The notes beneath the pieces are model-generated. The model was not told where the DNA came from. It saw only the letters and a list, made by a program, of their open reading frames with translations, and did no database searches. Source: Frigidibacter mobilis (lineage in GTDB: Bacteria > Pseudomonadota > Alphaproteobacteria > Rhodobacterales > Rhodobacteraceae). Taken from it: a DNA stretch of 64,000 nt. The position numbers and the translations under genes were made by a program. The stretch lies in assembly GCF_001620265.1 (NCBI RefSeq), contig NZ_CP012661.1, forward strand, positions 558,001-622,000, in the 5' to 3' direction. Of this stretch, positions 32,646 to 41,756 are shown piece by piece. How positions within the stretch are numbered: the stretch's first letter is position 1; each line of letters starts with the position of its first letter.

Positions 32646-32646
32646 C

Positions 32647-33573
32647 ATGAGCCGGCGCCTGGCCCTGCTGAACGCGGCCTTGCGGTTTGGCACCAGGCCG
32701 GCGCTGGCGCGGATGCGTGACCCGGTCCTGGCGCGGGCGGTGATGGAGCGGGGCGCGCGCTGGATGGTCCGCGCGCCGCCGCATCTGCTGGCGCTGGATG
32801 GGCCGATGGGTAAGGTGCCGGGGCTGCGCGTCTCGGCGGGGCGGGTGGCGCCGGGCCATGCCATCCTGCACCTTCATGGCGGGGCCTATGTCGCCGGCTC
32901 GCCGCGCACCCATCAGGCCATGCTGGGGCGGCTGTCGCGGCTTGCCGGGCTCGAGGTGTTCGCGCCGGCCTACCGGCTGGCGCCCGAACACCCGTTTCCC
33001 GCCGCGCTCAAGGATGCCGAGGCTGCCTTTGCCGGCCTGCTGGCGCGGGGCTATGCACCGGAACGGATCGCGCTTGGCGGCGACAGTGCCGGTGGCGGGC
33101 TGGCCTTTGCGCTGCTGGCGCGGCTTTGTGCGGCGGGCAGCCCGCCCGGCTTTGCCTATGGGTTCTCGCCCTGGGCTGACCTGACCGGGTCTGGCGCCTC
33201 GATCCGCAGCAATGCCGCCGCCGACCCGATGCTGCCCGCGGCGCGGCTGGCCGATGTGGCGGAATTCTACCTGCAAGGGCACCCGGCCGCCGATCCCGGC
33301 GCCTCGCCGCTGTTCGCGCAGTTCCCGGGCGCGCCGCCGGTGCTGCTGCAGGTCGGCAGTACCGAGATCCTGTTGGACGATTCGCTGCGGCTGGCGGAGC
33401 GGCTGCGCGGCTTTGGCACGGCGGTCGATCTGCAGGTGCTGCCGGGCGCGCCGCATGTCTGCCACCTGTTCGACGGCTGGGTGCCCGAGGCGCGGGCAGC
33501 CTTGCGTGCCGCCGCCGCCGCCATCCGCGCCGGGCTGCTCAGGCCGGGACAGCCAGCGTCAGCCGGAAGCTGA
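32647..33573 (+). CDS. Alpha/beta hydrolase (HSL-family esterase-like)
   Basis: A 308-residue hydrolase of the hormone-sensitive-lipase group. It has the oxyanion-hole motif HLHGGAYV near residue 76, nucleophile elbow GGDSAGGG (catalytic Ser), an Asp candidate in EILLDDS and the His in GAPHVCHLFDGW, all in the expected order. It probably hydrolyses short acyl esters; the substrate is unknown. It starts one base after the gshB stop, so it is co-transcribed. The last 35 bp overlap the convergent comM gene. Confidence 0.85.
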   Translation: MSRRLALLNAALRFGTRPALARMRDPVLARAVMERGARWMVRAPPHLLALDGPMGKVPGLRVSAGRVAPGHAILHLHGGAYVAGSPRTHQAMLGRLSRLAGLEVFAPAYRLAPEHPFPAALKDAEAAFAGLLARGYAPERIALGGDSAGGGLAFALLARLCAAGSPPGFAYGFSPWADLTGSGASIRSNAAADPMLPAARLADVAEFYLQGHPAADPGASPLFAQFPGAPPVLLQVGSTEILLDDSLRLAERLRGFGTAVDLQVLPGAPHVCHLFDGWVPEARAALRAAAAAIRAGLLRPGQPASAGS

Positions 33574-35053
33574 CCGCCTCGGCCACATGCGGTTTGCGCA
33601 CCGTCTCTGACCCCTCCAGATCGGCAATGGTGCGCGCGACCCGCAGCACCCGGTGATAGCCGCGGGCCGAGAGACCGAAGCGCTGCGCCACGGTGGACAG
33701 CAGCGCGCGGCCTTCCGCATCGGGGGTCGCTACCGCCTCCAGCACCGCGCCTTCGGTATCGGCATTGACGCGCACCCCCGGCATTTCGGCATAGCGTGCG
33801 GTCTGCACCTCGCGCGCCACGGCGACGCGGGCCGCGACCTCGGCCGAGCCCTCGCCGGTGGCGGGCAGGTCGAGGTCGGTATAGGCGACGGGCGGTACCT
33901 CGACCCGCAGGTCGAAGCGGTCCATCAGCGGGCCGGAAATGCGGCCGAGGTAATCTTCGCCGCAATTCGGCACGCGGGCGCAGGCGCGGGCGGGATCGGC
34001 GAGGTAGCCGCATTTGCAGGGGTTGGCGGCGGCAACCAGCAGGAAGCGGCAGGGATAGCGGATATGGGCATTGGCGCGGGCCACCATCACCTCGCCAGTT
34101 TCCAGCGGCTGGCGCAGGGTTTCCAGCACCTGTCGCGGAAACTCCGGCAACTCGTCGAGGAACAGCACGCCGTTATGCGCAAGGCTGATCTCGCCGGGTT
34201 TCGCGCCGCGCCCGCCACCGATGATCGCGGCCATCGAGGCGGTGTGATGCGGGTCGCGGTAGGGGCGGGTGCGGGAGATGCCGCCTTCGCTCAGCAGGCC
34301 CGCCAGCGAATGGATCATCGAGGTTTCCAGCGCCTCGGCCGCTGACAGGGGCGGCAGGATCCCCGGCATCCGCGCCGCCAGCATCGACTTGCCCGAACCT
34401 GGCGAGCCGACCATCAGCACATGGTGCCGCCCCGCCGCCGCGATTTCCAGCGCGCGGCGGGCGCGTTCCTGGCCCTTCACGTCACGCAGATCGCGGGCGC
34501 CGGTATCTGCAACCACTTCGCCGGGCTCGGCGGGCAGCAGTGGCGACTGGCCGGTGTAATGGCGGATCGCCTCGGTCAGGCTGGCGGGGGCGATCACCTG
34601 CGTGGCGCCGACCCAGGCCGCCTCGGCCCCGCAGGCCCGGGGGCACATCAGCATCCGGCCCTCGGCGGCGGCGGCCATCGCGGCGGGCAGGGCGCCGATC
34701 ACCGGCACCAGCCGCCCGTCCAGCGACAGCTCGCCCAGGGCCACGGTATTCTCCACCTCCTCGCGGGGCAGGATCTCGATGGCGGCCAGCAGCGCCAGCG
34801 CGATCGGCAGGTCGAAATGCGAGCCTTCCTTGGGCAGGTCGGCGGGCGAGAGGTTCACGGTGATCTTCTTGGACGGCAGCGCGATGGAGAGGGCGGACAG
34901 CGCCGCCCGCACCCGCTCGCGGGCTTCGGACACCGCCTTGTCGGCCAGCCCGACGACGGTGAAGCCGGGCAGGCCGGGCGTCAGCGCGCATTGCACCTCG
35001 ACGATGCGCGCCTCCACCCCCTCGAAGGCCACCGTATAGGCCCGTGCCACCAT
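33539..35053 (-). CDS. comM: YifB/ComM family Mg-chelatase-like AAA+ ATPase
   Basis: A 504-residue AAA+ protein. The N-terminal ChlI/Lon-like domain opens AYTVAFEGVEARIVEVQ and contains TVNLSPADLPKEGSHFDLPI. The AAA+ core has Walker A VGSPGSGKSM and Walker-B-like GVLFLDELPEF, and a C-terminal Mg-chelatase domain closes it. ComM is a hexameric helicase that promotes branch migration during integration of transformed DNA in competent bacteria. Cytosolic. It stands alone, convergent with the esterase gene. Confidence 0.92.
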   Translation of the reverse strand: MVARAYTVAFEGVEARIVEVQCALTPGLPGFTVVGLADKAVSEARERVRAALSALSIALPSKKITVNLSPADLPKEGSHFDLPIALALLAAIEILPREEVENTVALGELSLDGRLVPVIGALPAAMAAAAEGRMLMCPRACGAEAAWVGATQVIAPASLTEAIRHYTGQSPLLPAEPGEVVADTGARDLRDVKGQERARRALEIAAAGRHHVLMVGSPGSGKSMLAARMPGILPPLSAAEALETSMIHSLAGLLSEGGISRTRPYRDPHHTASMAAIIGGGRGAKPGEISLAHNGVLFLDELPEFPRQVLETLRQPLETGEVMVARANAHIRYPCRFLLVAAANPCKCGYLADPARACARVPNCGEDYLGRISGPLMDRFDLRVEVPPVAYTDLDLPATGEGSAEVAARVAVAREVQTARYAEMPGVRVNADTEGAVLEAVATPDAEGRALLSTVAQRFGLSARGYHRVLRVARTIADLEGSETVRKPHVAEAVSFRLTLAVPA

Positions 35054-35135
35054 TCGCCCCGCCCTCCCTCGTCACCAGCCTGTGCCGTTAACCCTTAGGG
35101 AAGGATCGGTTTAAGAATGGTTAACGCCGGAAGGA

Positions 35136-36008
35136 TCAGCCCTCTTGCACCATCGCCATGAACTTCGGCCAGACCTCGGGATCGGCCAGGGTCTTGTCGC
35201 GGCAGAAGGCGTTGCAAAAGCCCCAGACCTTGCCCTGAAGCTGCAGGAAGTCGGTGACCGGCCTGCCGGAATAGGGGCAGGCGCTGTTGACCGAAGGTCC
35301 TTCGGCCAAGCTCGCCTCCAGCGGCGCCGGGCCGGGCCAGGGGCGCTCGGCATAGGGCTTGCGATAGGCCGCCTGCTCCAGATGCTGGGCCCAACCCATC
35401 GCCCGCCAGCGCCGGAAGGAGGGGTCGGCCAGATGCGCCGCGACATAGGCTGCGGCATCGGCGCCCACCGGCAGGTTGTAGCCGGCGATCCGTGCCGCGA
35501 CCGGCGCAAAGAAGGCATCCGCCGCGCTGTAGTTGCCGAACAGCCACGGCCCGCCAGTGCCGAAGCGCCCCCGCGCCAGCGCCCACAGCTCCTCGATCCG
35601 GGCCAGATCGGCCAGAACCTCGGGTCGCGGCGCGCTGTCCTGATAGCTTTTCGCCAGGTTCATCGCGCAATCGCCGCGCAGCGCGGCAAAGCCCGCGTGC
35701 ATTTCGGCGCAGAGCCAACGCGCCCGCGCCCGCGCCGCCGGATCCGCGGGCCAGATTCCGGCCTCGGGGTGCCGCTCCGCCAGCGTTTCCGCCATCGCCA
35801 GCGTCTCGCCGACCACCTCGCCATCCGGCATCCGCATCGCCGGCACCAGCCGCGCCGGGGCATAGCGGGCGAGCAGCCGCGGCAGCTCATCGGTATAGAG
35901 CACGGCGGTTTCAACCGTGACCGGGATCCCGAACTTCTCGAACAGCAGCCAGCCGCGCAGCGACCAACTGGAATAGGTGCGGTCCCCGATGGCGAGGTGA
36001 TAGGTCAT
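35136..36008 (-). CDS. Glutathione S-transferase family protein with Cys-rich C-terminal extension
   Basis: A 290-residue protein. The N-terminal thioredoxin-like GST domain has YSSWSLRGWLLFEKF, with a Ser at the glutathione-activating position and a cis-Pro in RLVPAM; the helical GST domain follows. The last ~65 residues form an extra part with CPYSG and FCNAFCRDKT, spaced like a small metal-binding domain, not found in ordinary GSTs. Substrate unknown. The gene is opposite in direction to rpoH, so 36009-36245 is a shared upstream region. Confidence 0.82.
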   Translation of the reverse strand: MTYHLAIGDRTYSSWSLRGWLLFEKFGIPVTVETAVLYTDELPRLLARYAPARLVPAMRMPDGEVVGETLAMAETLAERHPEAGIWPADPAARARARWLCAEMHAGFAALRGDCAMNLAKSYQDSAPRPEVLADLARIEELWALARGRFGTGGPWLFGNYSAADAFFAPVAARIAGYNLPVGADAAAYVAAHLADPSFRRWRAMGWAQHLEQAAYRKPYAERPWPGPAPLEASLAEGPSVNSACPYSGRPVTDFLQLQGKVWGFCNAFCRDKTLADPEVWPKFMAMVQEG

Positions 36009-36085
36009 TGCGTTTCCCCTTGCTGTGCAGGGCGGAACCTATCGAGGCCCTGGCCGGTTGGGAAATGCCTGTTCGTGCGGCATTC

Positions 36086-36102
36086 CATCACGTCCTGTGA
36101 TG
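36086..36102. promoter_or_regulatory. Short palindrome in the GST/rpoH divergent region
   Basis: CATCAC-GTCCT-GTGATG, a perfect 6-bp inverted repeat 32 bp before the candidate extracytoplasmic-stress promoter of rpoH. It might be a regulator site; short enough to arise by chance. Confidence 0.25.
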
Positions 36103-36133
36103 ACCAAGCTGCCCGCAAGCATGAACTTTTCCG

Positions 36134-36162
36134 TGATCCGGTTCTGCCGGGCAAACGTATCC
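36134..36162 (+). promoter_or_regulatory. Candidate RpoE-type promoter of rpoH
   Basis: TGATCC at 36134-36139 is the -35 element known for Rhodobacter RpoE (ChrR-controlled, singlet-oxygen response) promoters. Eighteen bases later TATC begins at 36158, giving the expected spacing and the TA of the -10. The deduced start lies ~80 bp before the rpoH ATG. In Rhodobacter sphaeroides rpoHII is transcribed by RpoE, which supports the reading. No footprint or start data here. Confidence 0.55.
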
Positions 36163-36245
36163 CGCATAGTCAGGAAAGAAGAGACCGATTCCTGCATCTA
36201 ACGCCTGACCCGACCGCCCGTGATGGAAACAAAGGGGAAGCTCGC

Positions 36246-37124
36246 ATGGCACTGGACGGATATTCTGATGGCATCCTGCCCCGCCGGGCCATGAAGGCCG
36301 AGCTGCTGGATGCCGAAACCGAACATCAACTGGCCGTTGCCTGGCGCGACCGGCGCGACGAGGCGGCGCTGCACCGGCTGGTGACGGCCTATATGCGGCT
36401 CGCGATCTCGATGGCGTCGAAGTTCCGCCGCTATGGTGCGCCGATGAACGACCTGATCCAGGAGGCGGGGCTGGGGCTGATGAAGGCCGCCGAAAAGTTC
36501 GACCCGGACCGGGGAGTGCGGTTCTCGACATATGCTGTGTGGTGGATCAAGGCCAGCATCCAGGATTACGTGATGCGCAACTGGTCTATGGTGCGCACCG
36601 GATCGACCAGCAGCCAGAAGGCGCTGTTCTTCAACATGCGCCGGGTACAGGCCCGGCTGGAGCGCGAGGCCGAGGCGCAGGGCGAACGGCTCGATGGCCA
36701 CCAGCTGCGCGCCCGCATCGCGCGCGAGGTCGGCGTGCCGCTGCATGATGTCGAGATGATGGAGGGGCGGCTGGCCGGGTCGGACTTCTCGCTGAACGCC
36801 ACCCAGTCCTCCGACGATGAGGGCCGTGAATGGATCGAGGCGCTGGAGGATGACGGCCCGCAGGCCGCCGAGACGGTGGCCGAGGCGCATGACGCGCGCC
36901 ATCTGCGCATCTGGCTGGGCAAGGCGATGGGCGCGCTGACCCCGCGCGAGCGCTATATCGTCGGCGAGCGCAAGCTGCGGGCAGAGCCGCGGACGCTGGA
37001 ATCGCTTGGCGAGGAACTTGGCCTGTCGAAAGAGCGGATCCGCCAGCTGGAGGCGCAGGCCTTCGCCAAGATGCGCAAGAGCCTTGAAGATCAGAGCCAG
37101 GAAGTGCATCACTTCCTGGCATGA
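36246..37124 (+). CDS. rpoH: RNA polymerase sigma-32 factor (RpoHII-like)
   Basis: An alternative sigma factor of the heat-shock/oxidative-stress class, 292 residues. Region 2 carries DLIQEAGLGLMKAAEKFDP and FSTYAVWWIKASIQDYVMRNW; the RpoH box appears as SQKALFFNMRR; region 4 has ESLGEELGLSKERIRQLEAQAF. The RpoE-like upstream element points to the RpoHII branch, which controls photo-oxidative and thiol stress genes; assignment to HI or HII from sequence alone is tentative. Shine-Dalgarno AAGGGGA ends ~10 bp before the ATG. Its stop overlaps the ATG of chaN (ATGA). Confidence 0.92.
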   Translation: MALDGYSDGILPRRAMKAELLDAETEHQLAVAWRDRRDEAALHRLVTAYMRLAISMASKFRRYGAPMNDLIQEAGLGLMKAAEKFDPDRGVRFSTYAVWWIKASIQDYVMRNWSMVRTGSTSSQKALFFNMRRVQARLEREAEAQGERLDGHQLRARIAREVGVPLHDVEMMEGRLAGSDFSLNATQSSDDEGREWIEALEDDGPQAAETVAEAHDARHLRIWLGKAMGALTPRERYIVGERKLRAEPRTLESLGEELGLSKERIRQLEAQAFAKMRKSLEDQSQEVHHFLA

Positions 37125-37927
37125 GACATGCCCTGATCCTGACGCTGTGCGTCTGCGCCGCCCCGGCCCTGGCCGAACAAATCCAACCGGACGCCCTGGC
37201 CGATCTGCGCGCCGATGTGGTGATTTTGGGCGAGGTCCATGACAACCCCGTCCACCACGCGCATCAGGCGCAGGCGGTGGCGGCGCTGGCCCCCGCGGCG
37301 CTGGTGTTCGAGATGCTGACGCCCGATCAGGCGGCCCTGGTGAGCGATGCCAATCGCGGCGATGCCGCCAGCTTGGGCGCGGCGCTGGCCTGGGAGGCCT
37401 CGGGCTGGCCCGATTTCACCCTGTATCACCCGATCTTCACCGCCGCCCCGCAGGCCCGCATCTATGGCGCCGCCCTGCCGCGGGATCAGGTGCGCCGGTC
37501 GGTGACCGAGGGTGCTGCGGCGATACTTGGCGAGGATGCCGGGCGTTTCGGCCTGACGGTGCCGCTGCCCGATGCCGAGCTTGCGGCGCGCGTGGTGGAT
37601 CAGATGGAGGCGCATTGCAACGCGATGCCGGCCGAGATGATGCCCGGCATGGTCGAGGCGCAGCGGCTGCGCGATGCCGCGCTGGCCCGCGCCGCGGTGC
37701 AGGCGATGGCGGATAGCGGCGGCCCGGTGGCGGTGATTGCGGGATCCGGCCATGCCCGCCGCGACTGGGGCATTCCCGCCGCGCTGGCGCTGGCCGCGCC
37801 GGAGCTGTCGGTGATCTCGGTCGGGCAGATCGAGGCCGAGGGCGCCGCGGACCCCGACCAGCCCTTCGATCTCTGGCTGGTGACCCCGCCCACGCCCCGC
37901 GAAGACCCCTGCGCCGCGTTCAACTGA
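37121..37927 (+). CDS. ChaN-like haem-binding uptake protein (Tiki superfamily)
   Basis: A 268-residue secreted protein with a signal peptide (first 18 residues, ending APALA). The mature protein carries the family motif LGEVHDNPVHH, then LVFEMLTPDQ and VIAGSGHARRDWG, the ChaN/EreA-like pattern. Relatives bind haem or act as metal-dependent peptidase-like proteins at the envelope. No lipobox is seen, so it is likely soluble periplasmic. Its start overlaps the rpoH stop, so expression is tied to the stress sigma factor transcript. Confidence 0.82.
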   Translation: MRHALILTLCVCAAPALAEQIQPDALADLRADVVILGEVHDNPVHHAHQAQAVAALAPAALVFEMLTPDQAALVSDANRGDAASLGAALAWEASGWPDFTLYHPIFTAAPQARIYGAALPRDQVRRSVTEGAAAILGEDAGRFGLTVPLPDAELAARVVDQMEAHCNAMPAEMMPGMVEAQRLRDAALARAAVQAMADSGGPVAVIAGSGHARRDWGIPAALALAAPELSVISVGQIEAEGAADPDQPFDLWLVTPPTPREDPCAAFN

Positions 37928-38007
37928 ACTGGCCGCCCTCGCGCGGGGCGTTGTCATCCGCGCCCCGCGCCCCTAATCCTTGGCGGACCCTTGGGGTGGA
38001 GGCAGAC

Positions 38008-39210
38008 ATGCTGGCGGGCAAGCGCATCCTTCTGATTATCGGCGGCGGCATCGCCGCCTACAAGGCGCTGGACCTGATCCGCCGCCTGCGCGAGCGGGGC
38101 GCATCCGTCAGCCCGGTGCTGACCCGCGCGGCCGAGGAATTCGTCACGCCGCTCTCCGTCGCGGCACTGGCGGGGGCGAATGTCCACCGCGACCTCTTCG
38201 ACCTGACCGCCGAGGCCGAGATGGGTCATATTCAGCTGTCGCGCTCTGCCGATCTCGTGGTGGTGGCCCCGGCGACTGCCGACCTGATGGCGAAGATGGC
38301 GGGCGGGCTGGCCAATGACCTGGCCTCGACCCTGCTGCTGGCCACCGACACGCAGGTGCTGATCGCGCCCGCCATGAACGTGCGGATGTGGCAGCACACG
38401 GCAACGGTACGCAACCGCGCGGTGCTGGAGGGCGACGGCATCCTGTCCGTCGGCCCCAACGATGGCGACATGGCCTGCGGCGAATATGGGCCGGGGCGGA
38501 TGGCCGAACCGTTGGAGATCGTGGCGGCCATCGAAGGCATCCTCGACCGCGCAACCGGCCCGCTGGCCGGGCGGCATGTGCTTGTCACCTCCGGTCCCAC
38601 GCATGAACCCATCGACCCGGTGCGCTATATCGCCAACCGCTCCTCGGGCGCGCAGGGCACGGCCCTCGCCGCCGCGCTGCGCGATCTGGGCGCGCACATC
38701 ACCTTCGTGACCGGCCCGGCGAGCGTGCCGCCGCCGCAAGGCGTGACGGTGGTGAAGGTGGAGACGGCGCGCGAGATGCTGGCGGCGGTCGAGGCCGCGC
38801 TGCCGGCCGAGGCCGCGGTGTTTGCCGCTGCCGTCGCCGACTGGCGCGTCACCAATGCCGCGGAGCGCAAGATGAAGAAGGACGGCAGCGGCACCCCGCC
38901 GGCGCTGAGCTTTGCCGAGAATCCCGACATCCTCGCCACCATCTCGCAGCGTGCCGAAGGTCGCCCGCGGCTGGTGGTGGGCTTCGCCGCCGAAACCGAT
39001 GACGTGATCGCCCATGCCACCGCCAAGCGCGCCCGCAAGGGCTGCGACTGGATCGTCGCCAACGATGTCTCGCCCGCCACCGGCATCATGGGCGGCAGCG
39101 AGAATGCGGTGACGGTGCTGACGGCCGAGGGGGCCGAGACATGGCCGCGCATGGCCAAGGACGCGGTGGCGCGCAGGCTTGCCGCCCGCATTGCGGAGGC
39201 GCTGGCATGA
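38008..39210 (+). CDS. coaBC: Bifunctional phosphopantothenoylcysteine decarboxylase / phosphopantothenate-cysteine ligase
   Basis: Two enzymes of CoA synthesis in one chain, 400 residues. CoaC half: flavin fold opening [38 protein letters not shown] and the PAMN motif in [10 protein letters not shown]. CoaB half: [33 protein letters not shown] and the KMKK element (KMKKDGSG). The ATG at 38008 with GGAGG at 37998-38002 is chosen over an upstream start lacking a site. It overlaps dut by 4 bp. Confidence 0.96.
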   Translation: MLAGKRILLIIGGGIAAYKALDLIRRLRERGASVSPVLTRAAEEFVTPLSVAALAGANVHRDLFDLTAEAEMGHIQLSRSADLVVVAPATADLMAKMAGGLANDLASTLLLATDTQVLIAPAMNVRMWQHTATVRNRAVLEGDGILSVGPNDGDMACGEYGPGRMAEPLEIVAAIEGILDRATGPLAGRHVLVTSGPTHEPIDPVRYIANRSSGAQGTALAAALRDLGAHITFVTGPASVPPPQGVTVVKVETAREMLAAVEAALPAEAAVFAAAVADWRVTNAAERKMKKDGSGTPPALSFAENPDILATISQRAEGRPRLVVGFAAETDDVIAHATAKRARKGCDWIVANDVSPATGIMGGSENAVTVLTAEGAETWPRMAKDAVARRLAARIAEALA

Positions 39211-39677
39211 GCGCGCCGACCATCGCCGTGCTGTGGGAAGACTGGGCCGACCGCGCCGTGCCGCTGCCGGCCTACGAGACCGCAGGATCGGCCGGCGCCG
39301 ACATCCGCGCCAACCTGCGGCCCGAGGATCGGGAGACGGGTTTCATTCTGGACCCGATGCGCCGGGCGGTGCTGCCGACCGGGATCCGCGTCGAGATCCC
39401 GGACGGGTACGAGATCCAGATCCGACCCCGCTCGGGCCTCGCGCTCAAGCATGGCATCAGCCTGCCCAACACGCCGGGCACCATCGACAGCGATTATCGC
39501 GGGCCGCTGGGGGTGCTGCTCATCAACTTCGGGGCAGAGCCCTACAGGATCCAGCACGGCGACCGTATCGCGCAGCTGGTGGTTGCGCCGGTGCTGCAGG
39601 CGGGGTTCGCTGTCGTCGATACCCTGGGTGACACGGACCGCGGCGTCGGCGGCTTCGGTTCCACGGGCAAGCGATGA
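39207..39677 (+). CDS. dut: dUTP diphosphatase
   Basis: Trimeric dUTPase hydrolysing dUTP to dUMP and PPi, 156 residues. The five motifs are present: [42 protein letters not shown] and the C-terminal [12 protein letters not shown] with the glycine-rich lid. The ATG overlaps the coaBC stop and its own stop overlaps the next start (both ATGA), in the common coaBC-dut order. Complete. Confidence 0.96.
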   Translation: MSAPTIAVLWEDWADRAVPLPAYETAGSAGADIRANLRPEDRETGFILDPMRRAVLPTGIRVEIPDGYEIQIRPRSGLALKHGISLPNTPGTIDSDYRGPLGVLLINFGAEPYRIQHGDRIAQLVVAPVLQAGFAVVDTLGDTDRGVGGFGSTGKR

Positions 39678-40719
39678 CGGTGCTGCTGGCCGCGCTGGCA
39701 CTGGCCGCGCTTGGCGCCGTGCTCGGGCTGCCGCGGCGGCTGATCGGGCTGATGCTGGTGATGCTCTGGGCCGGGTGGTGCTGGCGCATCTGGCGCTGCC
39801 CGAGGGCGCCGGGGCTGCCATCGGCGGCAGCCTGCGCGGCTGGCTGGCGCTTGGCGTGGTCGCGGTGCTGGTGCTGGGATACCGGGCGGGCGTCGGCCGC
39901 CTGCGCAAGGGGGCGCTCGACGCCATCGCGGCCCCTGTGCAGCCCGCGGCCGGCCCGTTTTCCGACACCGAGCTGGATCGCTATGCCCGCCATATCGTGC
40001 TGCGCGAGGTGGGCGGCGCGGGCCAGCGGCGGCTGAAGGGCGCGCGGGTGCTGGTGGTCGGGGCAGGGGGGCTCGGCTCGCCGGCGCTCCTCTATCTGGC
40101 GGCGGCGGGGGTCGGGACCATCGGGGTGATCGACGACGATACGGTGTCGAACTCCAACCTGCAGCGGCAGGTGATCCACACCGATGCGCGTATCAAGATG
40201 CCCAAGGTGTTCTCGGCCGAACTTGCCATGAGGGCGTTGAATCCCTTCGTGACGGTGCGCCCCTACAACCGCCGGCTGACGGTCGAAGAGGCCCCGGCGC
40301 TATTCGCCGACTATGACCTGATCCTTGACGGATCCGACAATTTCCCCACCCGATTGCTGGTGAACGCGGCGGCGGTGGCCGCGGGCAAGCCGCTGATCTC
40401 GGGCGCCATCGCGCAATGGGAGGGACAGCTTGGCCTGTTCGACCCCGCAAGCGGCGCGCCCTGCTATGCCTGCATCTTCCCCGAGGCCCCGGCCGTGGGC
40501 CTCGCCCCCGCCTGCGCCGAGGCAGGGGTGATGGGCGCGCTGCCGGGCGTTGTCGGCGCGATGATGGCCGCCGAGGCGATCAAGGAGATTACCGGCGCCG
40601 GGCAATCGCTGCGGGGGCGGCTGCTGATCTATGATGCGCTTTGGGGCGAGAACCGGACGATGGCACTGAAACGCCGGGCGGGGTGTACGGTGTGTGGGGG
40701 CGTGGGTCCGGCGGGGTGA
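39674..40719 (+). pseudogene. ThiF/MoeB-family adenylyltransferase with N-terminal membrane helices, frameshifted as assembled
   Basis: An E1-like enzyme that adenylates the C-terminus of a ubiquitin-like sulfur carrier (MoaD or ThiS). The catalytic part has VGAGGLGSPALLYLAAAGVG for ATP, SNSNLQRQVIH, the candidate catalytic Cys in APACAEAGV, and zinc-binding CYAC and CTVC. About 90 extra N-terminal residues hold two hydrophobic helices, unlike soluble MoeB. The start overlaps dut, but at codon 34 the frame is lost: one extra G in GGG at 39773-39775 restores 348 residues. MoeB and HesA-like roles cannot be separated here. Confidence 0.82.
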
Positions 40720-40957
40720 GGGGGCTCTCAGACTGGTCTCCGCTTCAAGCCCCAAGAGCCATTCTTCCTTGCCCGCAACGGTTCCGCGTAGATCTCCGGT
40801 GGAGGTAAGCCGCATCATAAAGCGCCGAGAACTTCTGGTGCTCGCCCAGCCGGCGGACGGGCACTGCCCTCTGACTGACTTCGACAACGCCCCCGCTGGA
40901 CAGCCCGCAGCCCCGGGCCTACCCTTGCCCAAACCCCGTCGCCGACAGGAGATCCCG

Positions 40958-41737
40958 ATGCGCCGCCTTGCCGCCCTCGCCGCCCTGATGCTCGCCCCCA
41001 CCGCCGCCTTGGCCGACCTGCCCGATCTGGCGGGGCGCGAGGTGGTCGTCGTCACCGAAAACGCCTATCCGCCGCTGCAATTTCTCGACAGCTCGGGCAA
41101 GGCCATCGGCTGGGAATATGACGCGATGGACGAGATCGCCAAGCGGCTGAACATGACGGTGCGCTACGAGAATTCCAGCTGGGACGCGATGATCCCGGCC
41201 ATTTCCGAGGCGCAGTATGATATCGGCATGACCGGCATCACCATCCGCGACGACCGCAAGGAGATGGTGGATTTCTCCGACCCCTACATGCGCTCCGAGA
41301 TGGTGATGATGGTGCGTGGGGATGAAACCCGCTTCTCCGATGCGCCCGGCTTTGCTGCCGATCCGGCGCTGCTGATGGCCGCGCAGCCCGGCACCACGCC
41401 CTTCTACGTGGGCGTCTATGAGGTGCTGGACGGGGATGAGGCGAACCCGCGGATCAAGCTGTTTGAAACCTTTGGCGCCGGGGTCGCCGCGCTGCGCTCC
41501 GGCGATGTCGATCTGGTGCTGACCGATGGCACCTCGGGCAACGGATATGTCGCCGCGTCCGAGGGCGCGCTGAAGCTGGTGGGCACGCCGCTCGGGACCG
41601 AGGATTTCGGCTTCATCTTCCCCACGGGCTCGGACCTCGTGGCGCCGGTCAATGCGGCGATTGCCGATATGGCCGCCGATGGCACGCTGGAGGCGCTGAA
41701 CACCCGCTGGTTCCTCGACTTCAAGATGGGCGAGTGA
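40958..41737 (+). CDS. Polar amino-acid ABC transporter substrate-binding protein
   Basis: A periplasmic solute-binding protein of family 3, 259 residues, with a signal peptide ([19 protein letters not shown]). [19 protein letters not shown] and the [15 protein letters not shown] stretch are typical of His/Gln/Arg-type binding proteins, as is [19 protein letters not shown]. It would deliver an amino acid to the permease encoded 19 bp on. The ligand is not readable. The 238 bp upstream (40720-40957) show no gene or clear promoter. Confidence 0.88.
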   Translation: MRRLAALAALMLAPTAALADLPDLAGREVVVVTENAYPPLQFLDSSGKAIGWEYDAMDEIAKRLNMTVRYENSSWDAMIPAISEAQYDIGMTGITIRDDRKEMVDFSDPYMRSEMVMMVRGDETRFSDAPGFAADPALLMAAQPGTTPFYVGVYEVLDGDEANPRIKLFETFGAGVAALRSGDVDLVLTDGTSGNGYVAASEGALKLVGTPLGTEDFGFIFPTGSDLVAPVNAAIADMAADGTLEALNTRWFLDFKMGE

Positions 41738-41756
41738 CCGCGCCCCAGCCCAAGCC

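Noticed and set aside
36033..36060. GGAAC-N16-GGTT resembling an EcfG general-stress promoter before rpoH
   Set aside because: The -10 half does not match the cGTT consensus, whereas the TGATCC element nearer the gene fits the known regulation of rpoHII.
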